From: DASXMX01 sp036794395
GTDB lineage: Bacteria; Planctomycetota; Phycisphaerae; Tepidisphaerales; Tepidisphaeraceae
Assembly (NCBI GenBank): GCA_036794395.1
Contig: DAIRGS010000234.1
Location: 1-11,319, forward strand
DNA length: 11,319 nucleotides
Reading direction: 5' to 3'
The stretch's first letter is position 1. Each line of letters opens with the position of its first letter. The notes beneath the pieces are model-generated. The model saw nothing but the letters and a program-made list of their open reading frames with translations. It had not been told where the DNA came from and made no database searches. A program made the translations under genes and the position numbers. Positions 1 through 6,525 of this stretch are shown piece after piece.

Positions 1-6
1 AGATAG

Positions 7-22
7 GGTCGCTGAAGCGACC
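7..22. other. Small perfect hairpin downstream of the OGT-like gene
   Basis: Six-base arms (GGTCGC and GCGACC) enclose a four-base TGAA loop. It lies about 130 bases beyond the stop of the leftward gene, so it could be part of its 3' end. There is no convincing U-tract after it on either strand, so I do not call it a rho-independent terminator. Confidence 0.3.
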
Positions 23-77
23 ACGCCATTGCCCCCCCCAAAGGTGGGTGGACTACGGCGCCCTGTTTTCAAGATCC

Positions 78-106
78 GAAATTTGAAATTTGGAATTTGA
101 AATTCC
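78..106. repeat. AT-rich short palindromic/tandem repeat
   Basis: Iterations of GAAATTT and GGAATTT end in a perfect 7-bp inverted repeat (GGAATTT-G-AAATTCC, 92-106). It stands out as AT-only sequence in a GC-rich flank. Similar AAATTTGAAATTT strings recur between genes in several environmental phyla (recollection, not checked here). It may be an interspersed repeat or part of a 3' hairpin of the leftward gene. No coding sense is visible. Confidence 0.45.
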
Positions 107-151
107 AGTGATCAATTGAGAGTAATCGCCGAATTCAATTCTGACTGACAA

Positions 152-2326
152 TCACTTCCTCCGCGTCCCGGCGCAGCAGGCAACCCACATCCGCCGGAAT
201 GCCGCTTCCATATCAGCTGCAAACTGCGGCGCATTCATCAAATCGGATCGGAGCATTCGAGGCCGGAGACTGGACCGCAACGCGGCCAGAGCCGAGAGAT
301 TCCCACCCAGGCTTAAAGCAATCGAAACATATTCGTCAGGCGATCGGGCGATCAGCTCCGGCAGCCCAACGGTATTCAGCAGGCTAACCCCGGCGCGCCC
401 AACCGCGGTTCTTCCCGCGAGCGTAACGACCGGAACCCCCATCCACATCGCGTCGCATGTTGTCGTCCCCCCGGCATACGGAAATGGGTCGAGCGCAATA
501 TCGATGTGATGATGTTGCCGCAGGTATTCAAGCGTAGGTTGAAACCCCACAAACTGAATGCGATCGCCCGAAATGCCCGAAGCGGCAAAAAGCCGTCGAA
601 CATCATCGAAATGCGTCCCCGTATGGCTATGCAGCAGCAGCCGAGAATTGGGGATCGACGCAAGAATGCGTGCCCACGTTTGAAGCGTCGGCGTCGTCAG
701 CTTCGAAAAATTATTGAAGCAGCCAAAGGTCATCTGTCCCGTTGAAAGCGCAGGCAGCGGACCGACTTCCGGCGAACCTTCGGGTGGTTCATAGCACCAG
801 TAGCAGTGAGGAAGACGGATCGTTTGTTCAACGTAGTTCCGCTCCTCACCCGGCGGATCGAGATACGGATCGCTCAGTCGATAATCCATCGCCGCCAGCC
901 CGGTGGTGCTGACATATCCCAACCAGGTCACCTGCACCGGAGCCGGCTTACGCGCGAACACGAGCAGCCGGCTGAATGCCATGTGCAGCGTCAGATCAAT
1001 CAGGATGTCAATCCGATCTTGTCGAATCCGATCAGCCAGTTGGGCATCAGAAAGCGTAGTTGTGTCACACCAGTGATCGGACAGAGTTTGAAGCCGGGCG
1101 GTGAGTTCATCGGGCGCATGAACCCCGCAATAGCTGAACACTTCAAACCGTTCATGATCGTGCTGCTCATAGAGCGGCAACAGAAACCGACCCACCGGAT
1201 GGTGCCGGAAATCCGGCGAAACATACCCGATCCGGAGCCGACGACCCGGCGATCGATCATTCGGATGCGAAACATGAGCCGCTAGCGGCTTCGCGAATTG
1301 ATCATTCCACCGTTGATGTTCCTCAAGTATCCGCGGGGAATCATACCCTTCGTGAAAATGCAGCGTATAAAGCAAATTGCCGTGGTATTGCGCCGAATCG
1401 GGCTTGCACGCCATCGCACTTCGAAAAGAAACAATCGCATCATCAAGCCGCCCCTGTGACGTCAGGTTAATCGCCAGATTGCTGTGCGGCTCGGCATAGT
1501 CCGGCCGCAAGGCCAACGCCCGTCGATACGCAGCCACCGATTCGTCAAGCATCCCTTTCTTTTGAAGCACATTGCCCAGATTGTTGTGAGCTTCAGCGGC
1601 ATCGGGATTGATTTGCACCGCCCTCGAAAAAGCCTTGATAGCCTCCTCGAACCGGTCACGAAGGATCAAGGCACTCCCTAAGTTGTTCAGCACTTCCGCA
1701 TACTCAGGCCGGATGGCCACAGACTTTTCAAACGCGGCAATCGCCTGGTCGAGATGCCCCTGTTCCTTCAATGCAATGCCATAGTTGTTGAGGATCTCCG
1801 CCGACTCGGGTTTGAGCCGAACTGCTTGGGCATGTGCGGCAATGGATGACTCAAGCTGGCCCATCGCGCGAAGGCCGTTTCCAAGATTGCTATGCGCTTC
1901 GGCAAAGGTTGGCTTAAGCGCAATCGCCTGGCGGAACCGCGCAACCGCTTCGGGAAGGCGCCCCCGATCGCGCAGACAATTCCCCAGGCCATTTTGAGCA
2001 TCAGCATTTTCCGGATCAATCTGCGCCGCCCGGGCATGCGACGCCGCCGCGTCGTCAATCCGGCCGGCACGGCGCAAAAGCTCGCCGAGCAGATTATGAA
2101 AATCGGCCGCGGTCGGATGAATCCGAACGGCCTTGCTCACCGCTTCAATAGCCGGCGCAAGCTGGTTGCGCTGCGCCAGCACGCGCCCCAGCAGATACAG
2201 CACCGGTGCGTGCTCTGGATAGCGATCCAGAACCTGTCGATAAATCGCCTCGGCCTCATTCAGGCGATTGGCCTGGTGATGGCCGATGGCCAATTGAAGA
2301 ATCTGTTCGAGCGTAAGCGTTGCCAT
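152..2326 (-). CDS. TPR-repeat protein with O-GlcNAc transferase (SPINDLY/GT41-type) catalytic domain
   Basis: Predicted glycosyltransferase that would move a sugar from a nucleotide-sugar donor to Ser/Thr of cytoplasmic proteins. From the start chosen here (724 aa) residues about 10-310 are roughly nine tandem 34-residue TPR units with the usual A-N-L-G and A-I/P spacing. Residues about 362-712 match the GT41 catalytic region: Y-V-S-P-D-F-R-H-H-P near 368-377 (His376 aligns with the proposed catalytic-region His of human OGT), C-F-N-N-F-S-K near 536-542, and D-P-F-P-Y-A-G-G-T-T-T-C-D near 613-625. I chose the ATG at 2326 because M-A-T-L-T-L-E-Q begins the usual N-terminus directly before the first TPR. 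ATGs at 2335 and 2392 are possible, but the longer one would run through the promoter region shared with the divergent gene. No signal peptide is seen from this start. The protein target and donor sugar are unknown; domain identity is near certain. Confidence 0.93.
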   Translation of the reverse strand: MATLTLEQILQLAIGHHQANRLNEAEAIYRQVLDRYPEHAPVLYLLGRVLAQRNQLAPAIEAVSKAVRIHPTAADFHNLLGELLRRAGRIDDAAASHARAAQIDPENADAQNGLGNCLRDRGRLPEAVARFRQAIALKPTFAEAHSNLGNGLRAMGQLESSIAAHAQAVRLKPESAEILNNYGIALKEQGHLDQAIAAFEKSVAIRPEYAEVLNNLGSALILRDRFEEAIKAFSRAVQINPDAAEAHNNLGNVLQKKGMLDESVAAYRRALALRPDYAEPHSNLAINLTSQGRLDDAIVSFRSAMACKPDSAQYHGNLLYTLHFHEGYDSPRILEEHQRWNDQFAKPLAAHVSHPNDRSPGRRLRIGYVSPDFRHHPVGRFLLPLYEQHDHERFEVFSYCGVHAPDELTARLQTLSDHWCDTTTLSDAQLADRIRQDRIDILIDLTLHMAFSRLLVFARKPAPVQVTWLGYVSTTGLAAMDYRLSDPYLDPPGEERNYVEQTIRLPHCYWCYEPPEGSPEVGPLPALSTGQMTFGCFNNFSKLTTPTLQTWARILASIPNSRLLLHSHTGTHFDDVRRLFAASGISGDRIQFVGFQPTLEYLRQHHHIDIALDPFPYAGGTTTCDAMWMGVPVVTLAGRTAVGRAGVSLLNTVGLPELIARSPDEYVSIALSLGGNLSALAALRSSLRPRMLRSDLMNAPQFAADMEAAFRRMWVACCAGTRRK

Positions 2327-2339
2327 GTCCGGCATACTT

Positions 2340-2368
2340 TCTACAGCGGCCGCGGTTACGAGTATAAT
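2340..2368 (+). promoter_or_regulatory. Sigma-70-like promoter of the sialidase-like gene, with a -10 also readable on the minus strand
   Basis: TCTACA at 2340-2345 (4/6 to TTGACA), a 17-bp spacer, then a perfect TATAAT at 2363-2368. The predicted start of transcription near 2375 gives a leader of about 47 nt before the ATG at 2422. The same bases read TATACT on the minus strand (2366 to 2361), about 27 bp upstream of the OGT-like start, although no good minus-strand -35 is present. Sequence only; no transcript data. Confidence 0.6.
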
Positions 2369-2407
2369 CCGCCGCGGGTATGGGTATCGCATAGAAGGGG
2401 GCTGGCG

Positions 2408-2414
2408 AAGGAGG
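2408..2414 (+). promoter_or_regulatory. Strong Shine-Dalgarno of the sialidase-like gene
   Basis: AAGGAGG is followed by a 7-nt spacer to the ATG at 2422. It is the best ribosome binding site in the window and fixes this start. Most other genes here have weaker or no such motif. Confidence 0.8.
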
Positions 2415-2421
2415 AGCAGGC

Positions 2422-3444
2422 ATGTTCAGAACAATGGTTGCAGCGGGCGCGTTGGCAATTGGATTGGCTTTCGTGGAACCTGCCAGGGGAGCGGAGAAGT
2501 CGATTCTCAATTCAGAATTCATCTTCGAGACGGCCCCATTCCCCTCCTGTCATGCTTCCACAATCTGCCAATCTAAAGAAGGCCTGGTGGCCGCGTGGTT
2601 TGGTGGAAAGCGCGAAGGCGCCGATGACGTCGGCATCTGGCTCTCGCGCCGGGATGACAAAGGCTGGTCAGCTCCGGTCGAGGTGGCCACCGGCAAAGGC
2701 GCGGACGGAAAGGCCCTCCCTTGCTGGAACCCCGTCCTGTTTCAGCAACCCGATGGCCCGCTCATCCTGTTCTACAAAGTGGGCCCGAATCCCGATGCCT
2801 GGTGGGGAATGTCCAAAACCTCCGATGATGGCGGCGCGACCTGGTCCAAGGAAATCAGCCTTCCAAAGGGCTTCCTCGGCCCCATTAAGGACAAACCTGT
2901 ATTGCTCAAAGACGGCGTTATCCTGTGCCCCTCCAGCACCGAAGACCACGGCTGGCAAATCCACATGGAATTCTTCCGACCCAAATGGAATGTCGGCACC
3001 TGGGATAAAACCGATGCCCTCAACGACACGAAGACCACGGGCCTCATTCAACCCACAGTCCTGATCCATGGCGACGAACTCCAACTCCTCTGCCGCAGCC
3101 GCCAGAAATTCATCTATCAAAGCTGGTCCAAAGACGGCGGCAAAACCTGGACCCCACCCACCGCCACCGACCTGCCCAACCCCAACAGCGGCATCGACGC
3201 CGTTACACTGAAGGATGGCCGTTCTCTGGTCATCTACAACCACACCCCGCGCGGCCGCTCTCCCCTCAACATCGCTGTCTCCAAAGACGGAAAATCATGG
3301 AAAAACATCCTCACCCTCGAAGACCAACCCGGCGAATACTCCTATCCCGCTATCATTCAGTCCTCCGATGGTCTGGTGCACGTCACATACACATGGAAGC
3401 GGCAGAAAGTGAAGCATGTGGTGATTGATCCCAAATTATTTTAA
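2422..3444 (+). CDS. Exported BNR-repeat sialidase-like protein (BNR_2 fold)
   Basis: 340-aa protein of the six-bladed beta-propeller sialidase type, probably acting outside the cytoplasm on a glycan. Residues 1-23 form a Sec signal peptide (short basic start, hydrophobic core, cleavage likely after A-R-G). Two canonical Asp-boxes (S-x-D-G-G-x-T-W) lie at 134-141 and 236-243, with a shorter one at 287-293 and a degenerate one near 75-82. Segments such as A-W-F-G-G-K-R-E-G-A-D-D (58-69) and C-W-N-P-V-L-F near 101-107 are typical of the bacterial/plant BNR_2 group rather than of classical neuraminidases. The true substrate is therefore open: sialic acid is only one option, and other acidic or deoxy-sugar polysaccharides are equally likely. 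It diverges from the OGT-like gene and has its own promoter. The next gene begins 34 bp later, but its different composition and likely function argue against a shared role. Confidence 0.88.
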   Translation: MFRTMVAAGALAIGLAFVEPARGAEKSILNSEFIFETAPFPSCHASTICQSKEGLVAAWFGGKREGADDVGIWLSRRDDKGWSAPVEVATGKGADGKALPCWNPVLFQQPDGPLILFYKVGPNPDAWWGMSKTSDDGGATWSKEISLPKGFLGPIKDKPVLLKDGVILCPSSTEDHGWQIHMEFFRPKWNVGTWDKTDALNDTKTTGLIQPTVLIHGDELQLLCRSRQKFIYQSWSKDGGKTWTPPTATDLPNPNSGIDAVTLKDGRSLVIYNHTPRGRSPLNIAVSKDGKSWKNILTLEDQPGEYSYPAIIQSSDGLVHVTYTWKRQKVKHVVIDPKLF

Positions 3445-3478
3445 ACCGGCGCTAGCCTTTCAGATTACGGGGTGATGG

Positions 3479-4021
3479 ATGACCGACAAGCAAATGGTGC
3501 GAGCGATTCGTAAATTGAAGTACCCCGCCTTATTGAATCTTTGGAATGGCATCATGGGTGGCAATACACCGGGGTGGCCGCGAGGTAAGGCATTCGAATA
3601 TTTGGTATTGCGGGCGTTTGAACTTGAGAAGGTCGAGGTTCAGTACCCTTTTGCCGTGAACCTCCCGACTGGAGTCAATGAACAGCTCGACGGCGTCATT
3701 TATTCCGCGGTTGTGACCGCCATGGTCGAATCGAAGGATCGGGGGGCTTCAAACGTCGAGCCGATCGCGAAATTGAGGAGTCAGCTTCAGCGCAGGCCGA
3801 CATCCGTAATAGGAGTTCTCTTTAGCCGAGGTGGCTTTACCGTTCCCGCACTGGCGCTATCCCAGCATCTGGCGCCGCAGACCATCCTGCTCTGGCCAGG
3901 AGACGAAATCGAAATTGCGATCAAAAAAAGGAAAATGGCGGAGGGTTTGAAGATAAAATATCACATGGCCGTTGAACGCGGTGTCCCTGATTTCAGTTTG
4001 CTCACCAAGGGTGTGTTATGA
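3479..4021 (+). CDS. PD-(D/E)XK (Mrr-like) restriction endonuclease-like protein
   Basis: 180-aa soluble protein with the ordered signature of a PD-(D/E)XK nuclease. Glu40 sits in a first helix (G-K-A-F-E-Y-L-V-L-R-A-F), Asp71 in L-D-G-V-I, and Glu84/Lys86 in V-E-S-K-D-R-G. A following helix with K98, R100 and Q102 is typical of Mrr-type cores. The C-terminal half (A-L-A-L-S-Q-H-L-A-P-Q-T-I-L-L-W near 125-139) resembles the end of restriction-endonuclease-like domains. Predicted role: Mg-dependent cleavage or nicking of DNA. The start at 3479 follows a G-rich weak ribosome site (ACGGGGTG). It overlaps the TOPRIM gene by 4 bp, so the two are surely co-translated. Parts are clearly AT-rich (about 35% GC over 3901-3960) compared with its neighbours, which suggests transfer. 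No DNA-recognition domain, methylase or helicase lies beside it. Fold assignment is by motif only, but all key residues are present. Confidence 0.75.
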   Translation: MTDKQMVRAIRKLKYPALLNLWNGIMGGNTPGWPRGKAFEYLVLRAFELEKVEVQYPFAVNLPTGVNEQLDGVIYSAVVTAMVESKDRGASNVEPIAKLRSQLQRRPTSVIGVLFSRGGFTVPALALSQHLAPQTILLWPGDEIEIAIKKRKMAEGLKIKYHMAVERGVPDFSLLTKGVL

Positions 4022-4584
4022 AACCGTTGATCGTTTTGGAAGGAAAGCTGGACGAGATCATCGTCAGCCGGATCCTTGATTCTGATCCCGAGCTGAAAAG
4101 ACATTACATCACAACAGTGGCCGGGGGCAGGTCGTCGGCGATTTCACTGGCGCGCTCCTATCTAGTGACAGGTGATCAACGTGTCGTGCTGGTGATGGAC
4201 GCGGATACAACAGACCCGGAAAGGATGGCGGACGATCTGTCGCTTGTCGAAGGACTGCTCCGGGCGACGGCAACACCGGATCGATTCCTCGTCAAGATGG
4301 TGCTGCCGGAAATCGAAGCCGTCTTATTCACGAAGAGAGATTTGGCGACCCATATATTCGGTCATGAGTTCTCTGATTCGGAATGGAGTGCGGCCCAGCG
4401 ATCACCCAAGTTAGAGCTGGGACGTTTGATTCACGGCACTCCAACCCGGATCGTGAATCTTTCGCGGCTTGAAAAGTTGCTCGATCACGTCAACCTGCGT
4501 CCTCTGGGTCAGACGGACGTTATGAAAGGCATTCGCCAGTTCATTCTTCATGCACCGATGAGCAGCGTCCAGTTCACGGACTAA
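4018..4584 (+). CDS. Stand-alone TOPRIM-domain protein (OLD-nuclease TOPRIM-like)
   Basis: 188-aa protein that is almost wholly a TOPRIM domain, the metal-binding fold of topoisomerases, primases and OLD nucleases. Glu8 in I-V-L-E-G-K-L-D-E is the first acidic motif. A-G-G-R-S-S-A-I-S-L-A-R (35-46) is the glycine-containing loop and helix. D61-A-D63 in V-V-L-V-M-D-A-D-T-T-D-P is the DxD motif. L-P-E-I-E-A-V-L-F (97-104) matches the acidic segment that follows TOPRIM in OLD/DUF4276-type proteins. There is no ABC ATPase half as in OLD or GajA, and no zinc finger or primase domain. ATGA overlap with the upstream nuclease gene indicates translational coupling and a probable complex. Likely role: nuclease or nucleic-acid sensor in a defence or DNA-processing module. 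TOPRIM assignment is firm; function is inferred. Confidence 0.77.
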   Translation: MKPLIVLEGKLDEIIVSRILDSDPELKRHYITTVAGGRSSAISLARSYLVTGDQRVVLVMDADTTDPERMADDLSLVEGLLRATATPDRFLVKMVLPEIEAVLFTKRDLATHIFGHEFSDSEWSAAQRSPKLELGRLIHGTPTRIVNLSRLEKLLDHVNLRPLGQTDVMKGIRQFILHAPMSSVQFTD

Positions 4585-4631
4585 ATCGCGGAGCGCTATA
4601 CCGGTATTGTGGTGCGGCCCTCCTGGCCTGC

Positions 4632-4694
4632 ATGTGCAGCCTGATAGGCTGCACCCGTGGCGACGAATCGGGCATGCTCATCGTTGGTCGGTAG
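4632..4694 (+). other. Tiny lipoprotein-like reading frame, possible gene remnant
   Basis: Twenty codons from ATG 4632 to TAG 4692-4694. Read with the in-frame codons before it (from about 4611) it gives G-A-A-L-L-A-C-M-C-S-L-I-G-C-T-R-G-D-E-S, which looks like the hydrophobic core and lipobox cysteine of a lipoprotein signal peptide. There is no proper start upstream, no ribosome site, and the frame closes soon after. It could be the relic of a lost lipoprotein gene, or chance. Low confidence. Confidence 0.15.
4634..4654. other. Perfect 9-bp stem hairpin downstream of the TOPRIM gene
   Basis: Arms GTGCAGCCT (4634-4642) and AGGCTGCAC (4646-4654) enclose a three-base GAT loop. It begins 50 bp after the TOPRIM stop. 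There is no T-tract, so it is not a classical intrinsic terminator, but it could stabilise the 3' end of the nuclease-TOPRIM transcript. Confidence 0.45.
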
Positions 4695-4748
4695 GCTGAA
4701 CATGACTGAGCTCAAGCGGCGAACGACAAAACTACTCACTCAACCCCT

Positions 4749-5852
4749 ATGAAAATCACCCGCATCTTCGCCCATCGCGTTGACCTCCCGCTGCGTGAAG
4801 GCACCTACAAATGGTCCGGCGGCAAGTCCGTCTCCGTGTTCGACAGCACCATCGTCGGCGTCGAGACCGACGCCGGCATCGTTGGCTTTGGCGAAGTGTG
4901 TCCACTGGGGCCGTTCTATCTGCCGGCTTATGCCGAAGGCGTGCGGGCCGGGCTGCGGGAACTGGGGCCGCACTTGATCGGATGGGATCCGCGCGAACTG
5001 GCGAAGCTCAATTACCGCATGGACGCGGCGCTGAAGGGTCATCCTTACGTAAAGAGCGGCATCGATATCGCGTGCTGGGACATTCTAGGGCAGACGGCAA
5101 ACTTGCCGGTGTGCGTTCTGATGGGCGGGCGTTTTGGCGAGCGTGTCCGCCTGTACCGCGCCATCTCCCAGGAATCCCCCGACGCCATGGCCGCCAAAGT
5201 CGCCGGCTATCGCGCCGAGGGTTACACGCGTTTCCAACTGAAAGTCGGTGGTGATCCGGATACCGATATCGAGCGCATCCGCGCCGTTCGCGCGATGCTC
5301 CAGCCGACCGACCGGCTCGTCGCCGACGCCAACACCGGCTGGACCCAGCACGAAGCCATGCGAGTCGTTCGTGCGGTTCGCGATGTGGATGTCTACATTG
5401 AACAGCCGTGTCTCAGCTATGAAGAATGCCTGTCTGTCCGGCGCCATACCGATCACCCATTTGTTCTCGACGAAAACGTAGACAGCCTCGATATGCTCCT
5501 GCGGGCCCGGGCCGACCTGGCAATGGATGTCGTCAACCTCAAGATCAGCAAGCTCGGCGGACTTTCCAAGACCTGCCAGGCCCGCGATCTGTGCGTCAGC
5601 ATGGGGATCGCCATGACTTTGGAAGACAGTTGGGGCGGGGACATCACGACTGCCGCGATCGCCCATCTGGCGCATAGCACCCCCGAAGAATTCCGCTTCA
5701 CCAGCACCGATTTCAACAGCTACGTAACCGTTAGCACTGCCGACGGCGCGCCGCAACGAGAAAACGGATACATGGCCGCGAGCAAGCTGCCGGGCCTGGG
5801 TGTGAAGCCAAAAATGGACGTGTTGGGCAAACGCGTCGTCGATGTCAGTTGA
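4749..5852 (+). CDS. Enolase-superfamily (mandelate racemase/muconate lactonizing enzyme-like) dehydratase or epimerase
   Basis: 367-aa cytoplasmic enzyme that would abstract the proton next to a carboxylate using Mg2+. The N-terminal capping domain spans about 1-125, then the TIM-barrel. Visible active-site residues: Lys165 in F-Q-L-K-V-G-G, metal ligands Asp193 (V-A-D-A-N-T-G-W), Glu219 (I-E-Q-P) and Asp241 (V-L-D-E-N-V), and Lys265 in V-N-L-K-I-S-K-L-G-G. E-D-S-W-G-G-D near 292-298 closes the barrel. Lysines on both faces fit the MLE subgroup. The pattern recalls cis-3-hydroxy-L-proline dehydratase or hydroxyproline-betaine epimerase, but this is from memory of family motifs and other acids are possible. 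No Shine-Dalgarno precedes the ATG, and no better in-frame start is visible. The cupin gene follows after 31 bp, so the two probably form an operon. Superfamily certain, substrate unknown. Confidence 0.92.
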   Translation: MKITRIFAHRVDLPLREGTYKWSGGKSVSVFDSTIVGVETDAGIVGFGEVCPLGPFYLPAYAEGVRAGLRELGPHLIGWDPRELAKLNYRMDAALKGHPYVKSGIDIACWDILGQTANLPVCVLMGGRFGERVRLYRAISQESPDAMAAKVAGYRAEGYTRFQLKVGGDPDTDIERIRAVRAMLQPTDRLVADANTGWTQHEAMRVVRAVRDVDVYIEQPCLSYEECLSVRRHTDHPFVLDENVDSLDMLLRARADLAMDVVNLKISKLGGLSKTCQARDLCVSMGIAMTLEDSWGGDITTAAIAHLAHSTPEEFRFTSTDFNSYVTVSTADGAPQRENGYMAASKLPGLGVKPKMDVLGKRVVDVS

Positions 5853-5883
5853 ATGAAATTATGCAAAGTGGAGGATTGAACCA

Positions 5884-6330
5884 ATGATCACCCGTCGAAC
5901 CATGCTCACTACAGGTGTGGCCGCGGCACTGCTTTCGGGCGCGACTGCTTCCCAAGCGGCAGAAACGTTCAAACTGGATCTGTCCGTATACGACAAGATC
6001 CCGCCGGTGAAGTATCCGTGGGGGTGGTTGCGGTGGTTGATGAATGATCAGATCGATCCGCAAGCTGAGCTAACGCTGGGCATCGCGTTCATCGAGCCGC
6101 ACCAGATGAATCAGCTTCACATTCATCCCAACTCGGCCGAGGTCTTGCACGTTCTGTCCGGCTCATGCGAACACCGCCGAGGCGATGAGTGGATCAAGCT
6201 CAAAGCCGGCGACACCCTCCGGATCCCAAAGAACACCCCGCATATGGCGCGCACCCAGGCCGAAACGTTTGTGGCGATGTTGGCCTACGACACCGGCAAG
6301 CGGGTGATGGTCCCCGTCGAAGGGAAATAG
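5884..6330 (+). CDS. Tat-exported single-domain cupin protein
   Basis: 148-aa small beta-barrel protein. The N-terminus T-R-R-T-M-L (3-8) followed by a hydrophobic stretch and A-S-Q-A-A near 22-26 looks like a twin-arginine signal, suggesting export folded with its metal. Cupin motif 1 is H79-I-H81-(4)-E86-(6)-G93 and motif 2 is G109-D-(4)-P115-(3)-P119-H120, giving the standard three-His/one-Glu metal site. It could be a small periplasmic dioxygenase, isomerase or ligand-binding protein. The ribosome site TGGAGGA (5869-5875) lies 8 nt before the ATG. It sits 31 bp behind the enolase-family gene and probably shares its transcript. The conserved site argues for a metal-dependent role; the reaction is unknown. 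Confidence 0.88.
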   Translation: MITRRTMLTTGVAAALLSGATASQAAETFKLDLSVYDKIPPVKYPWGWLRWLMNDQIDPQAELTLGIAFIEPHQMNQLHIHPNSAEVLHVLSGSCEHRRGDEWIKLKAGDTLRIPKNTPHMARTQAETFVAMLAYDTGKRVMVPVEGK

Positions 6331-6356
6331 CGCTGCTCCGCTGATATCCTCGATCT

Positions 6357-6437
6357 TGTCATCGTGGAGCGAAGCGAAGGATCTGATATTCGAGCGATTT
6401 ACGGCTGTCAGATCCTTCGCTTCGCTCCAGGATGACA
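6357..6437. repeat. Inverted-repeat element (30-bp arms, GAGCGAAGCGAAGGATC core)
   Basis: The left arm 6357-6386 and right arm 6408-6437 are reverse complements with one mismatch in 30 (G versus C at the seventh base). A 21-bp loop separates them. The core GAGCGAAGCGAAGGATCTGA is, as far as I recall, a widespread interspersed palindromic repeat in environmental bacterial genomes. It lies between the 3' ends of two convergent genes and would form a very stable hairpin in transcripts from either side, so it may act as a bidirectional transcript end. There is no T-run. It carries no gene and no visible target-site duplication. Confidence 0.88.
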
Positions 6438-6525
6438 GTGGGAAGCGAATCCAATCAAGGATTTCAAGGAGCAAAATAGCCGCGCGAGCATGGAGACATG
6501 GTTTGCTGCGCCGCCCAGCGCCTCA

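Noticed and set aside
1892..3064. 390-codon plus-strand frame crossing from the OGT-like gene into the sialidase-like gene
   Set aside because: It runs antisense to one real gene and out of frame through another; Arg/Pro-rich and without domain signals.
3425..3453. Promoter for the nuclease-TOPRIM pair at the end of the sialidase gene (TTGATC)
   Set aside because: No acceptable -10 at 16-18 bp from it; cannot be supported by eye.
5085..5756. Long open frame on the minus strand opposite the enolase-family gene
   Set aside because: It is the antisense shadow of a gene with clear active-site motifs; composition is Gly/Ala/Asp-rich without family features.
6357..6437. Classical rho-independent terminator
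   Set aside because: Stem is far longer than usual and no T-tract follows on either strand; kept as a repeat element instead.
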